Assembly: GCA_034190875.2 (NCBI GenBank) | Contig: CM067350.1 | Location: forward strand, 19,070,073-19,134,072 | From: Urechis unicinctus | Lineage: Eukaryota; Annelida; Polychaeta; Xenopneusta; Urechidae | Reading direction: 5' to 3' | DNA length: 64,000 nucleotides | In this document: piece by piece, positions 11,505 to 22,694 of the stretch | Layout of the letters: every line of letters starts with the position of its first letter | How positions within the stretch are numbered: the stretch's first letter is position 1 | Program-made: the position numbers and the translations under genes | The notes under the pieces: generated by a model | What the model saw: the letters and a program-made list of their open reading frames with translations, nothing else | Told to the model about the DNA's origin: nothing | The model's database searches: none

Positions 11505-13440
11505 CTACACACAGATACACTGACATTAATATACAAAGTAACCTACTGGTTTCACATGGAGTAATGATTGCAATATCTGGAAGCTTAATGGGGTACAGGA
11601 ATCAAACATCATGCGATGAACGGACACTGAATAACAGACAATGATAATATCAGACGGCGTCGTCTGTCAATCGTGTCTAGCGCGTTCGGAGGAAAAGCGT
11701 GTTTCAAAATGCAAACATTAGCCTGATTATACGATATGATGTGTATTATCCCAGAATGAACGTCGTAATACTTAATCAAATCAAAACCTAATATTTACCC
11801 CTGTTTCTCCTATTGTCAAGTGAAGATACTATCCCGTTGATATTTGCGAATGGTGTTATACTTCGTTCGGCCAACTCCTTCAATAAACCACTAAATTCGG
11901 TTAGAACGAGCGCGCCAGACAGAAGAAACGAGACGAATGAGACGCGTGGCTAGACGGCGGGAAAAGGACGAGGTGCCTGGATAAAACTTTCGTCTGCCGG
12001 CCTCAACACGCGCTGTTTCCAAAGTTTGGCGTGATGCGCCAGGTCATTATGATGACCGTGTCAAAATGGTAACATCTCCGATCATAACGCTTAATGCGGG
12101 TAATTCACATCGCATTCACTGCTTCCCTATTTGATATTGCCGGAGATAGCTACTAATTGAACTTGGAGAAACAGTCATATATGTTAAACGAGGTACATTA
12201 GGATGCACCTTATGACGGAGTTCTATATGATGCATCACGTGATTCAGTTCTATATGATGTAGTAGGTGGAACAATTCTACGTGATGAAGAAGTTTTTACA
12301 GTGTTATGTGATGTTCCAAGTGGTACAATTGTAAGTGATGTAGCAGGTGGTACCGTTAGATATGATGTAGCAGGTGGTACAATTACATATAATGTAGCAG
12401 GTAGTACAATTCATTATGATGTAGAGGATGGAACAGTTCTATGTGATGTTACATATCGTGCAGTTCTATGTGATAGAGCAGGTGGTACACTTCTTATGTA
12501 ATGTAGCAGGTGGAACAGTGCTACATGATGTAGCAAGTGGCACAGTTTTATAATGTGTCAATGTAGTATCGCAGGTGGAACAGTTCAATATGAATTAGCA
12601 GGTGGCACAGTTCTATGTGATGTAGCAGGTGGAACAGTTCTATATGATGTAGAAAGTTGTACATTTCTGTGTGATGTAGAAGGTGGTACAGTTCTATGTG
12701 ATAGAGCAGGTGGTACACTTTGTATGTAATGTAGGAGATGGAATAGTTCTTTATGAAAGTGCAGGTGGTACAGTTCTATGTGATGTAGCAGGTGGTACAG
12801 TTCTATATGATGTAGCAGGTGGTACAGTTCTATGTGATGAAGCAGGTGGTACAGTTCAATATGATGTCACATGTCATGCAGTTCTGTGTGATGTAGCAGG
12901 TGGTACAGTTCTGTGTGAAAGAGCACGTGGTACACTTCTATGTAATGAAGCAGGTGGAACTGTACTGTGTGATAGAGCAGGTTGTACACTTCTATGTCAT
13001 GTAGTAAGTTGTACAGTTCTATGTGATATGGCAGGAAGTGCTGTTCTATGACGCAACAGGTGGTACAGTTTTATGTGATGTACCAGGTAGTACAGTTGTA
13101 AGTTATGAAGCAAGTAGTACACTTGGACATGATGTGCCAGGTGGTACAATTGTGATATCACAGGTAGTACAGGTATGTAGCAGTTGGTACAGTTCCATGT
13201 GATGTACCAGGTGTTACAGTTCTGTGTGATGTATCAAATGGTACAGTTCTAAATAATGTACTGTGTGTGTCAATGTATGTTATGTACTATGTGATACACC
13301 TTGATGAGATGTGTCACTTGGTGATATGTGTAATGTTCCAGTTAATGCTTTCATCCGTCTACGAGAACATCGAGTGGATATGTCGTAGATTATCTACAGC
13401 AGAGGTGGTAGTGAAGGAGAATGAATAACAAATTGCTCAC
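11505..13440 (-). other. NLR intron carrying a minisatellite
   Basis: Intron of about 1.94 kb between the donor GTGAGC at 13,440 and the acceptor TGTGTAG at 11,505. Roughly 11.5-12.2 kb shows no recognised feature. About 12.2-13.26 kb is the 27-bp minisatellite described separately. Confidence 0.7.
12200..13260 (+). repeat. 27-bp minisatellite in NLR intron
   Basis: About 39 imperfect tandem copies of a 27-bp unit whose core is GATGTAGCAGGTGGTACAG followed by TTCTATGT. Because 27 is nine codons, the plus strand shows runs of a nine-residue repeat (DVAGGTVLC-like) in frames at 12,301 and 12,683, but stops and indels interrupt it. It lies inside the NLR intron on the opposite strand, so I regard it as non-coding. 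Confidence 0.9.
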
Positions 13441-13573
13441 CCTGACGTGTTCCGTCAGCTGCCACTGCTGGCACTCACGCAAGGACCTCAAACAGAACAT
13501 TTCACCCCCGCGTAGAAGTCTCCTGTGACTCCCGACAATAGCTCTCACAATTCGCTTTGCTTTCTTTTCATAA
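13441..13573 (-). CDS. NLR gene, exon 4 (helical region before LRRs)
   Basis: 133-bp exon with acceptor TGCTCTCCAG|T and donor AGG|GTGAGC. It opens in phase 2 and closes in phase 0, matching its neighbours. The product is basic and helical (YEKKAKRIVRAIVGSHRR...), consistent with the linker or second helical domain between the NACHT module and the LRRs. I do not recognise a specific motif. Confidence 0.68.
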
Positions 13574-13733
13574 CTGGAGAGCAAAAAAAATACATCACAT
13601 CGATCATGCAATGATAATGCTTCCAAGCACAGTCAGTCTGTCACAGCAAATCAGTGATTCTCCCTGGGGTTGAAGTTGACCATATAATTCCCCATTTAAC
13701 TACGCCATGACATCTATCTGGACAAGCACATAC

Positions 13734-13835
13734 CCGGATATCAGTGTAGATGCGGCGGATGTCTCTCCTTGCGGGCAAGATTGAGCGGAGGATGTCCGCG
13801 AGGTGGTCTTCTTGGAATCCCCCGAGTGAGGCGTT
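13734..13835 (-). CDS. NLR gene, exon 3 (two open frames)
   Basis: 102-bp exon between the acceptor ATCTTTCAG|A and the donor GG|GTATGT. The reading frame that matches the phase of both neighbouring exons (phase 2 in and out) gives a Ser/Thr-rich linker beginning TPHSGDSKKTTS. A second frame is also fully open and reads NASLGGFQEDHLADILRS, which looks more like folded helical protein but would need an indel on both sides. I prefer the phase-consistent frame. 102 bp is divisible by three, so skipping this exon would keep the frame. Confidence 0.6.
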
Positions 13836-13930
13836 CTGAAAGATCACATGGAATAAGCACACGTTTATTGAGGAGCTTTGAGGATGGCCACTAATGATAT
13901 AGAAGTGTATTTTAAACATTATCTATAACG

Positions 13931-13950
13931 ACCCCCCCCCCCCCCCCTCT
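13931..13950 (+). repeat. Poly(C) tract
   Basis: Run of about 17-18 C in the intron between NLR exons 2 and 3, followed by a C/T-rich stretch. It reads as poly(G) on the transcribed strand. Confidence 0.85.
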
Positions 13951-13997
13951 CCCCCCTACAGTTTAACTCAATGAATGTCAGACAACAGAATCGTTAC

Positions 13998-14144
13998 CTG
14001 GGTTGGGCTGTGGCGCCGTTTTCCTCATGAGGGTCAGGTGAAATATTGGTGGGACTGGTAGGACCTCCAGTCACTGCATCCAGCAGCTTGTGGTGTCGGG
14101 CATTACCCAGCAGTCCGACTGTATACAGGAGCAGCAGGTCCATT
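13998..14144 (-). CDS. NLR gene, exon 2
   Basis: 147-bp exon; acceptor CTACCCAG|A completes an AG|A Arg codon from exon 1, and the donor is CAG|GTAACG in phase 2. The product begins MDLLLLYTVGLLGNARHH, a leucine-rich helix like the helical segment following the winged helix in NACHT proteins, then becomes Ser/Thr/Pro-rich (PTSPTNISPDPHEEN). The other two frames have early stops, which fixes the frame. Confidence 0.7.
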
Positions 14145-14287
14145 CTGGGTAGCGCACACACAGAATACGATCAGACAGGGTGATTACAAGCAGTGAACGT
14201 GTTGACATCGTCGTGATGTGTGGTGGTTATACCGCTGTTTAATGCTGTGTTCTCATCTTCTTATGGAACCACTTTTGAACAACATAC

Positions 14288-16231
14288 CTGCCGTTGTTGG
14301 TTGTCACCACCTTAAGAAGCTCCCCAGTGCTGCCTATGGCCAAAGCTACAGCCGCGCAGATCTCCTGCAGGGACTGGTGGGGAACGATGTAAGTGGTTAT
14401 GTAGCCAACACCGCCAGACTCAGTTTCAACAGGTATCAGGTGTTTGGAGACGAGTCCGGTCTTCATTAAGTCATCTTCTCTGATATCTTCTCTCCTGAGA
14501 TCCTCTTCAGTGATGTCCACTTGCTTCATATCGGTGTTCACCAAGAGCTTCTTGACCAACACGCAGACTTTCTGTATTGTTGTTCCTTTTCTTTTCCACA
14601 ACGTGTCATTTGTGATGGGGTTCGCTTTCAAATCTACGTCACCTGGTTTTCATTAGCGAGGCCAGGAGGGCAACAGCAAAATCCGTGCGGTTTTCCAGAT
14701 GCAGGTCGTCCTCAGCTGATAGCTTCTTTACATGCCAGACTAACGAGACTGCCATGAGGGGTGTCTGACATAAGAGACGGATGTCATCCCTATCTTGTGT
14801 AAAAACTTCCAGACATCTCCAAACTGGCCCCCAGTTCTACCTGCAAAAAACCTCTCCAAGCTGCTTTCACGGAACCCGAGAACATTAACTTTTTCGTTGA
14901 ATGTCCCCCAAGCCCTCCTGTAGGCCCCAGGGCCGTGATGTAACCAGTACTCGCGAACTAGGAAGCAACTTTCCTTTCATTAGGTTGCCGATAACATCCT
15001 TGACGGGTGCTACCTTGGTAGTGCCAGACACAGGGCTGACACTTTTTTTTATTTCTAGGAACGGTACTTGGGATTCGTCCGCCCCGTCAAGGATGATAAT
15101 GAGCTTGTTGCTTTGCTTCTCTATTTTCTTCCATATCTCCTCCTGGAACTCTGCGTCTGGTCCATGCTGCATGAGTAAGTCTCGCAGTGACGTACGGTGG
15201 TCATGGATTGATCGCAGGGGAATAACAAATGGGCAATATGGAATTCCAGGCCATTTCTTCGCGGCAATTTGTGACGCAATATACTTCATTGCAGAGCTTT
15301 TCCCAGTACCTGGATGCCCGACGAACAACATAGATCTTGCTTTGTTCCCGCCCCGCTCCTCGAATATGTCCTTCAGATCGATGGAATCTGCGGCCGTGCG
15401 TGTGAGTCCCTGTAGGCCGCTTATGTTGGGTTCGTCCTCTTCACGATTTAATGTTAGATCTATGTATTCCCGAGAGGGAAGATTCATCACTTCTTCTAGC
15501 AGATTTGGTTCAGCATATTTCTCCCCAAGAAGACTGAAATAAGCTTCGATCCAAACATCCTCCACAGACTGCGCTGCTCTGATCGTGTCCTCGTCACGGA
15601 TGAGGTCGCTCAACTCGCTTTGGTTGGAAACAAGGAGGAATGTGACTAATGCTAAGTATGCATGGAGGCTAGCATCCATGATGCAATCAATCAAAATCCC
15701 GACTTGGTCTTCTTGTTCTGATGCAGCTAATATCATATCAACATCCCGAGCAGGAAGGTAGCTGTCATCTGTCGTCATCATTCGCAAGATGGCGCCCTGC
15801 TGTTTCATTCCAACGAGTTGGTCTTTCTTGTTCCCCATTTTCACCCGTAAGTGAGTCGGAATCTTTTGACTCTTTGGGTCTCCCCCTTGATTATGGCTGT
15901 ATAGTCGATATCGTAGCGTTTCAAGCCCCTCTGTAGGCGGGTCCACTTCTTCATTAGGACTCAGTAGCTTCAATAGGTCTAGTTGATTGGAGACTTTCAA
16001 TGTGTCGGCGAATTCGCGGTGACAATGCTTTCTTGAAATAACCGAGTCACGAAGATATCGTAACTGTCCCTTAGGGCTTTTGACTTCCATTTCATCCGCT
16101 TCATTGCTAGTGATCACATTGTCCAGTCGCAGCTGTTCCATTATATATTTCGGATGCTGAAGTAGCTCCACGAATTCCTCTGCATATTGTCTCAGTCGAT
16201 CGCACTCATTGCACTTTGACCCCGTTGCCAT
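14288..16231 (-). CDS. NLR-type receptor, exon 1: CARD-like, NACHT, winged helix (with frame breaks)
   Basis: Encodes the effector and switch modules of a NOD-like receptor, a cytosolic ATP-dependent immune sensor family. The start chosen is ATG at 16,231-16,229 (context AACATGG); an upstream in-frame ATG at 16,297 is less likely. Residues ~8-90 look like a CARD, ~130-225 like a second death-fold or helical domain, ~285-445 is NACHT: Walker A GHPGTGKSS (~305-313), Walker B LIIILDGADE (~377-386), sensor TSRPWGL (~431-437). The frame then breaks at a 5-base run (14,890-14,894), at a run near 14,801-14,805, and at 14,647-14,650. Each can be reconciled by one base, and across them helical (VLGFRESSLERFF) and winged-helix segments (TGLVSKHLIP, YIVPHQSLQEICAAV) follow in the expected order. 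The exon ends at donor CAG|GTATGT. Consensus errors or early pseudogenisation are both possible. Confidence 0.85.
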
Positions 16232-18240
16232 GTTGTTTTTGCGAGTTGAGTTGCTGTTGGATAGAACCAATTGAATAATAAATCTGTAACGTATCAAACT
16301 TAAAACACATTCGAATCCACATTCAAGATATCTGATATTAAGTATTGTAAAAACGATGGCGCATTCATCAGCTAGGAGGTAAATAGTTCACTGTCCATAA
16401 AGAAACGGATCTTGCAAGCACTGGGTTTGGTTGAACCGGCACGGGCGAGCAGGGGGAGGGAAAGGGTCATCAGGGGGGAGAGGGGTCTTTTGGTGGGGTT
16501 TTCGCGAGCATTGGAATCAACAGGAGCACATGCATCTGACGTCACAATATATCTGGTCTTCACTTTCTACTCATGTGGCCCGTAAATAAACGTGCCTTGC
16601 AGCCTGAATGACGAGATTACCCAGCTTCTATCATCCCATTGTTATCCTGCGTCAGTCAGTCGGGGGTGTTGGGTGCAGTGGGGTGGGTGTGGGGGGGATC
16701 GGGGTTGTTGTTACACAAAGTAACGGGAGCTAGACAACAGCTCGGTATCAAATACTCAGTACTGCTCTTGAGATGTAAGACTCAGGTACGCCCTAAGCAG
16801 TTTAGGGGAGGTTAGCCCACAGTAGACGTCTGAGTAGACGTCTTACGATGTTCGATCCCAATGCAATACACAAATCCATAATAACAGATTTCATCGCATG
16901 TTTTTATGGTAATGAACAATTTGCACCCGTAAATTATATAAAAGGCTATAATCACGAGTGATATATTCAGCTGATATATATTGACTACCAATACGATTGC
17001 AGTCGTGGTGGCATCATCGATGAGCCCATATCAACATGTTTATCTTTACAACAAGCCGGTAGACTTTCAAAACACGTTACCCATTTGCGCGGAAAATGAA
17101 GACGCAGGTCGGCAGTATATAAGTATATCACCATACGACTGGGGCTAAGGGGAGGTATGCTTTAAAGAGAATGGTACTACAACTTGATGTCCATTATCAG
17201 GTATGCTGGTTATATGCAAGTATTCACTGTACAAAAGTGTCAACAGACACAAGCGCAAATGAATATATTCATTACCTTTGAAGAGGTATGTTGACCGCCG
17301 TATGTAGTGGTGGGGTTTTTTCTTGACAGCTAGTCTTTTCCTAGATCCCAAGATAACAGGCAAAAAAGTCAATTTGTCTCCTTTGTGATGTAAGTTGATT
17401 ATCTAATAATAACAAAATTTCTTGACAAAACCACAGCAAGCATATAAACGAAGCAGGATTTGACGCTTGTGTTTATAAGTTGAAGACCTGACGTCCTTTC
17501 GCAGAGACGAGCTGCGATCGAATGGCGCAGTTGCACACCGACTACACCCTTATTGGCAGAAGTTGTCTCTAGCCTGCTATCGCGTCTAGTTGACCGAATC
17601 AGCCAATCAGAGGTTGAGACGAACTCCAGCTAAGTTTTTTTCCTTTTTTGTTTTTCATTTGTCGGTTGGCTAGCCACCAAGAACACCGAGTGACGTCTCG
17701 CGGCGCGCTACAGGGAAACAACTGTGAAGTGCAGTAGAATGAATCATGAGAGCACATGTCCTAGAGTTCATGATTTCATCGGGTTAGCTAGACTTGGGTA
17801 TAAACAAAAGCTGATTCCGAGAGAGCAAATTCGTTCATTTACATTTATCAATGAAAGAAATATTTGCCACTGTAATAATATGCGCTTCGATCTGGAATGT
17901 GGCAGTGTTTGTACCATATATAATGACTCAAGTCTGCTTTACCGAGTAACTTGGGGCATTTTCTATTCCGATGATTGGATGGTATTGTTTGTCTATGAAA
18001 TTTTATAGGTATGGAAGTTTGTAAATATCTAAGAAAGTTCGTTCTCTGGCCTTTGTTTCAGAGAGATCTGGTTATCAAAGTAGGGCGCCAACTAATATGT
18101 AACAAGGTCTTAGGAACCTCACGCGTATAGCGCGGCACTGCGCATGCTCATAGGCTCCCGACATGTAAATGCTACCGATCCCGTACAAACGCTACCAATA
18201 ATGAGCCATCATACCAGATACTATGCCTGCGATATGACAC
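16232..18240. other. Upstream of NLR; no recognised feature
   Basis: About 2 kb containing only short, unsupported open frames. The part nearest 16,231 is presumably promoter or 5'UTR of the NLR, but I see no TATA box or other element I would defend. A G-rich patch lies at 16,660-16,710. Confidence 0.5.
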
Positions 18241-18244
18241 TCTG

Positions 18245-19660
18245 TCATCTACTGTCAACTCCTTGTATCATCCTAATCAGCCACCTGTTGCTATTCCCTT
18301 CTACCATCTTAATCTGCCATCTGCTGCTATCCCCTTCTACAATCATAATCCACCATCTGCTACTATTCCCTTCTACCATCATAATCCACCACCCGCTACT
18401 ATTCCCTTCCACCATCATAATCCACCACCCGCTACTATTCCCTTCCACCATCATAATCCACCACCTGCTACTATTCCCTTCCACCATCATAATTCCACCA
18501 CCTGCTGCTATTCCCTTCCACCATCATATTCCACCACCTGCTGCTATTCCCTTTAACCATCTTAATCTGCCACCTGCTGCTATTCCCTTCTACCATCATA
18601 TTCCACCATCTGCTGCTATTCCCTTTTACCATCTTAATCTGCCACCTGCTGCTATCCCCTTCCACCATTATAATCCACCATCTGCTGCTATTCCCTTCCA
18701 CCTTCTTAATCTGCCACCTGCTGCTATCCCCTTCCACCATCATAACCTGCCACCAGCTGCTGCAAGCCCCTTCTGACATCCTTATCTGCCACCTGCTGCT
18801 AGCCCCTTCTACAATCCTAATTTGCCACCTGCTGCAAGCCCCTTGTACAATCATAATCTGCCACCTGCTTCTATTCCCTTCCACCACCATAATCCACCAC
18901 CTGCTGCTATTCCCTTCTACCTTCTTAATCTGCCACCTGCTGCTATCCCCTTCCAACATCCTAATCTGCCACCAGCTGCTGCAAGCCCCTTCTGACATCC
19001 TAATCTGCCACTTGCTGCTAGCCCCTTCTACAATCCTAATTTGCCACCTGCTGCAAGCCCTTTCTACAATCCTAATCTGCCACCTGCAGCTAGCCCTTTT
19101 TGACATCCTAATCTGCCTCCAACTGCTGGCCCCTTCTCGATCCTAATCTGCCACCTGCTGCAAGCCCCTTCTGACATCCTAATCTGCCACCTGCTGCTAG
19201 CCCCTTCTACAATCCCAATCTGCCACCTGCTGCTACCCCTTTCTCCCATCCTATTCTGCTGCAAGCTCCTTCCGACTTCCTAATCCGCCATCGCAGCTAG
19301 CCCCTTCTGACATCCTAATCTGCCACCTGCTGCTACCCCTTCTACCATCCTATTCTGATAACTTCTGCAAGCTCCTTCTACCATCCCAATCTGCCACCTG
19401 CTGATATCCCCTTCTACAATCCTGTTCTGCCACCTGCTGCAAGCCCCTTCTACAATCTTAATCTGCCACCTGCTGATAGCACCTTGTACAATCCTAATCT
19501 GCCACCTGCTGATAGCCCCTTCTACAATACTAATCTGCCACCTGCTGCGAGCTCCTTCTACAATCCCAGTCTGCCACCTGCTGCAAGCCCCTTCTACCAT
19601 CCCAATCTGCCATCTGATATCTTCCCAATCTTCCCAATCTTCCACCTACTGCCAGTCCCT
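18245..19660 (+). repeat. 36-bp minisatellite open on both strands
   Basis: About 39 tandem copies of a 36-bp unit with core CCACCTGCTGCTATTCCCTT then CTACCATCATAATCTG. Copies on the left end in 'cataatccac', those on the right in 'cctaatctgc' with TGCAAGC or TGCTAGC in the middle, so the array is regionally differentiated. 36 bp is 12 codons, so 12-residue repeats appear in open frames on both strands (for example SSRWQIRIVEGA on minus). This is explained by the repeat period and needs no coding function. Confidence 0.92.
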
Positions 19661-20045
19661 TATAACCTCCTAATCTGCCACCTACTGCCACCCCTAATAT
19701 CTTCCTAGTCTGTCACCTACTGCCACCCCTAATATCCTCATAGTCTGCAACCTACTGCCACCGCTAATATCTTCCTAGTCTGTCACCTACTGCCACCCCT
19801 AATATCCTCATAGTCTGCAACCTACTGCCACCCCTAATATCTTCCTAGTCTGTCACCTACTGCCACCCCTACTATCCTCATAGTCTGCAACCTACTGCCA
19901 CCGCTAATATCTTCCTAGTCTCCAACCTACTGACAGTCCCTGATATCCCCCTAATCTGTCCCCACCTACTGCCACCCCTAATATCCTCATTATCTGCCAC
20001 CTACTGCCAGCCACTTACATCCTCCTACATCACACTAACAGGGAG
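19661..20045 (+). repeat. ~35-bp repeat array in 70-bp dimers
   Basis: Continues from the 36-bp array with a shortened unit (CTAATATCTTCCTAGTCTGT, CACCTACTGCCACCC). Two versions alternate, 'cttcctagtctgtcac' and 'cctcatagtctgcaac', giving a ~70-bp dimer repeated about four to five times between 19,690 and 19,925. It appears to derive from the neighbouring 36-bp unit, with which it shares CACCT.CTGCCA. Confidence 0.85.
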
Positions 20046-20195
20046 CCCCGTATACTGTTCTTATCTGCATGCTACTACCAGCCCTCTCTCAATCTGCCAC
20101 CTACTATCAGCCAGTTATGTATTATAAATCTGCCACCTACTGCCAGCGAGCTGCCTGCACGTCGTCCAACCACCAACACACTCTCTTTTTAACTA

Positions 20196-20252
20196 TGATC
20201 ATCATCATCATCATCATCATCATAACCACCACCACCGCCATCATCATCACTT
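20196..20252 (+). repeat. ATC/ACC trinucleotide microsatellite
   Basis: Run of (ATC)n followed by a short (ACC)n and another ATC stretch. Sequence from here to about 21,300 shows no recognised gene. Confidence 0.9.
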
Positions 20253-22080
20253 GCATCTTCAAAACCAAAATAATCATTTCTACCCTCGGGATTGAAGCAA
20301 TCTTTCTTGCTGAGATAATGCCGTCATCTGCTTCCAATTCTACCACTGTGACTCATTCAGTAAGCATTCCGGGTGTTTCAGCACTCTATGCAATTCTTTG
20401 CATTCCACAGTTTGCCTGTCACGCCATCGCTTACTGGCTGATACGTTCTACAATCGACCCCGGACGATATATGTGCCCTTATAAGGCATTCGTTCAAAAT
20501 GACAGTCTCGACATGGATGTTGCCACGTGACCTGCGATATATACAGGGCTCGATTCGCTTCGCTTGAGTGCCTGGTACAAAATCTAGTCATTTTTGCTTC
20601 GAGTGAAGGTTCAATTTTTTGACTGAATCGAAATAGATATTTCTGGAGAAAAAAAACAATATATATCAACAATGTAAAGACTGGGTTACATGAAGATTTC
20701 AGTGCTGTCATTGCAAACGAGGTCCACCAATCATCGGCAATGGTCGAGCTGCTCCGCGACGATCGTACACTAAGTTACAGCGAGGCAGCTCAAAATATTA
20801 TTCACATTTTAACACCGATTATTCTCCAGCTCTAACTGGTCTAACTGGTAAATTAGCAAAAACACATTCATTTCTTCAGAACGAAATCATTGCATAGTTT
20901 CTACTTGGACCCTCGTGATGTTTTGAAGCCGTAAACCGTGTTTTTTTCTCGCTAACGACTTTCACCGAGTCTCAGGTCAATATAAAGCGGTTGGTTATTT
21001 GAGTAAAACGCCACGCCATAAAACATCCAAGGCAGAAAGCGACAACTCTGTAACGCTCGGCGGCTCGCTTGGTTTGAAAAAAACGGTTTGCGAAGTCGAT
21101 TCCCTGTTCTTTAATTGAGAGTCTCACATTCTCGGGGATGCGCATGATAACATATCGCGTTAGAGGCAATGGACGGCTATATGTATTATTTATCACCAAT
21201 ATTAAAGCACAGCACCAAAACGTGGTCATCCCAGTCACAAGAAGCCAGTCAGGTTTTTTACACCTTGTGATGTGAAATGTGCAGGTGGGTGGGTGAGTCG
21301 GGGTGGGGGGGGGGGGGGGGGAGGTGTGGTTGAAGAGTGAAAGAGGAGAAAGGTCACAAGTCAGACGAACTGTGCGTTGGTATACCATGCGAGGTGGAAA
21401 TAGTTTACATAGCGCTAATGGGGTCTTCACCCAGCGACGCAGGGGAATGGGCAACTCACTCAAGCAAGAGAACTTTGAATAAATATCGTCAGCCATTATT
21501 CACTAGATCGCGTCGGTAGGTGAACAAGTGGTAGAGCAATGGCCTCGTTCATTATTCACTTTGAACACATACGTTACTTATACTTATACATACGGTACTA
21601 TGCTTGGGGGAAGACAGCTCAAAGCAACACAAAAAGAAAACATGCCAAGTCACGCGCGCATGACGTCTGGAGGGAGCGGGGCTGTCTCTTGTATATTTCA
21701 ATCTGGACGCAGCAGAAATTGAAACAGCTAGTAAGCTTAAAGTTGTTGGCTGTGAAGAGACAAATAAAAAATCCATGTTCTTGTCTTCCCATGCTAGATA
21801 CCGTGCAGCCAGGTGATCACTGATCTATGTATAAAGTCTTCGCAAACAATCGAGGCACGTTAGTTGTGTAACGTTTTCTGTGAGCCTATCTATGCCATCG
21901 GTTTATTTAAGTTTACTTTCAATTTATATGCAATTGGTCAATAAAATGTAAATACCTAAGACATGATAGTATACAGCCGGGAAGCTTTCTTATCTAATGT
22001 GTTTGTCAGGGTTTATGGTTCAAGCGTCGCTTAATCACGCGAGTCCCCATGCTGTTGTTTTGAACTGGGGGCGAGAGCCC
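20253..22080. other. No recognised gene
   Basis: Several unsupported short frames on both strands, the longest 174 codons on minus (20,972-21,496) with no family resemblance that I can see. A G-run of ~19 bases lies at about 21,303-21,321. Confidence 0.5.
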
Positions 22081-22388
22081 GGGGGGGGGGGGGGGGGGGG
22101 GGGGCACTTAAGTGTATAGACGTAGTAGTATATATGCTGCCGCGCGACGGGGTATGTTTTTTCGGCTTCTCGACTTGTACGACGGGTTTTTTGGCCTCAT
22201 ACTTGTACGACGGGGTATGTTTTTCAGCTTTAAATCTGTTCGACGAGTTATACATACGCATAATACCTTGTACGACGGGGTATGCTTTTGGCCATTTTGA
22301 CCTTGTACGACGGGTACGGGTTTTTGAGGTCCCGCGGCACACCCCTATCCAGAATAAGGCCAAGTGCCCCCCCCCCCCCCCCCCCCCC
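22081..22388 (+). mobile_element. Short non-autonomous element with poly(G)/poly(C) ends
   Basis: Begins with a run of 24 G followed by CACTTAAGTGTATAGACG and ends with GGCCAAGTGC followed by 22 C. The termini are therefore inverted: G-run plus CACTT on both ends. Inside are five to six ~30-35-bp direct repeats built on CTTGTACGACGGGGTATG. Related copies are at 41,066-41,465, about 43,200-43,519 and 43,963-44,158. There is no coding capacity; it behaves like a MITE-type repeat. The transposase class is unknown. Confidence 0.75.
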
Positions 22389-22439
22389 GGGGGGCGAGGT
22401 GTTTGCGCGGAATCTACCCGCCAGCCGGGCGGCTACTTG

Positions 22440-22511
22440 TGCTTTCTTAACCCGTCCTACACCAATATCACCCGCCATTGGCTGGCGGGCGGGTGCTAAT
22501 TTCGAGCCCTG
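22440..22511 (-). mobile_element. Isolated hAT-type terminal fragment
   Basis: Read on minus from 22,511: CAGGGCTCGAAATTAGCACC followed by CGCCCGCC and a CCAAT-GCGGGT block. The same block opens the element at 41,546 (CAGGGGTGGAAATTAGCACT, then GCCCGCC, CCAATCGCG). I take this as one end of a related hAT-type element; its partner end was not found. Confidence 0.6.
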
Positions 22512-22694
22512 TAACATGTCAATCAGCTGATAAAATGCGCATCTGACATCGAAAACCTTAATGGGATAAATTGACTAAGTTTGTTGAGATATTCCAGCCA
22601 CGATAGCTCAGGAAACCAGATTAACAAACTTCCATCAATATGACATCGATGTAGGCCACTAAAATTGTCGCTGTGGAGAGATAGTGTTTCATGT

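Noticed and set aside
12301-13051. Nine-residue repeat protein on plus
   Set aside because: 27-bp minisatellite inside an intron of the opposite-strand NLR gene; frames are interrupted.
14860-14900. A 49-bp intron explaining the first NLR frame break
   Set aside because: It would need a weak GTTAAT donor and would remove the conserved VLGFRESSLERFF segment; a one-base run-length difference is simpler.
14901-15542. 213-codon plus frame
   Set aside because: Shadow of the NACHT-encoding exon on the opposite strand.
18144-19645. Large repetitive proteins on both strands (210 and 211 codons)
   Set aside because: They follow from the 36-bp minisatellite period and both strands are open equally; no flanking gene structure.
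20972-21496. 174-codon minus frame as a gene
   Set aside because: Low-complexity Pro/His stretch over the G-run, no recognised domain and no splice context.
22031-22530. Overlapping frames around the G24/C22 tracts
   Set aside because: Homopolymers remove stops; the proline or glycine runs are by-products and the region is explained as a short repeat element.
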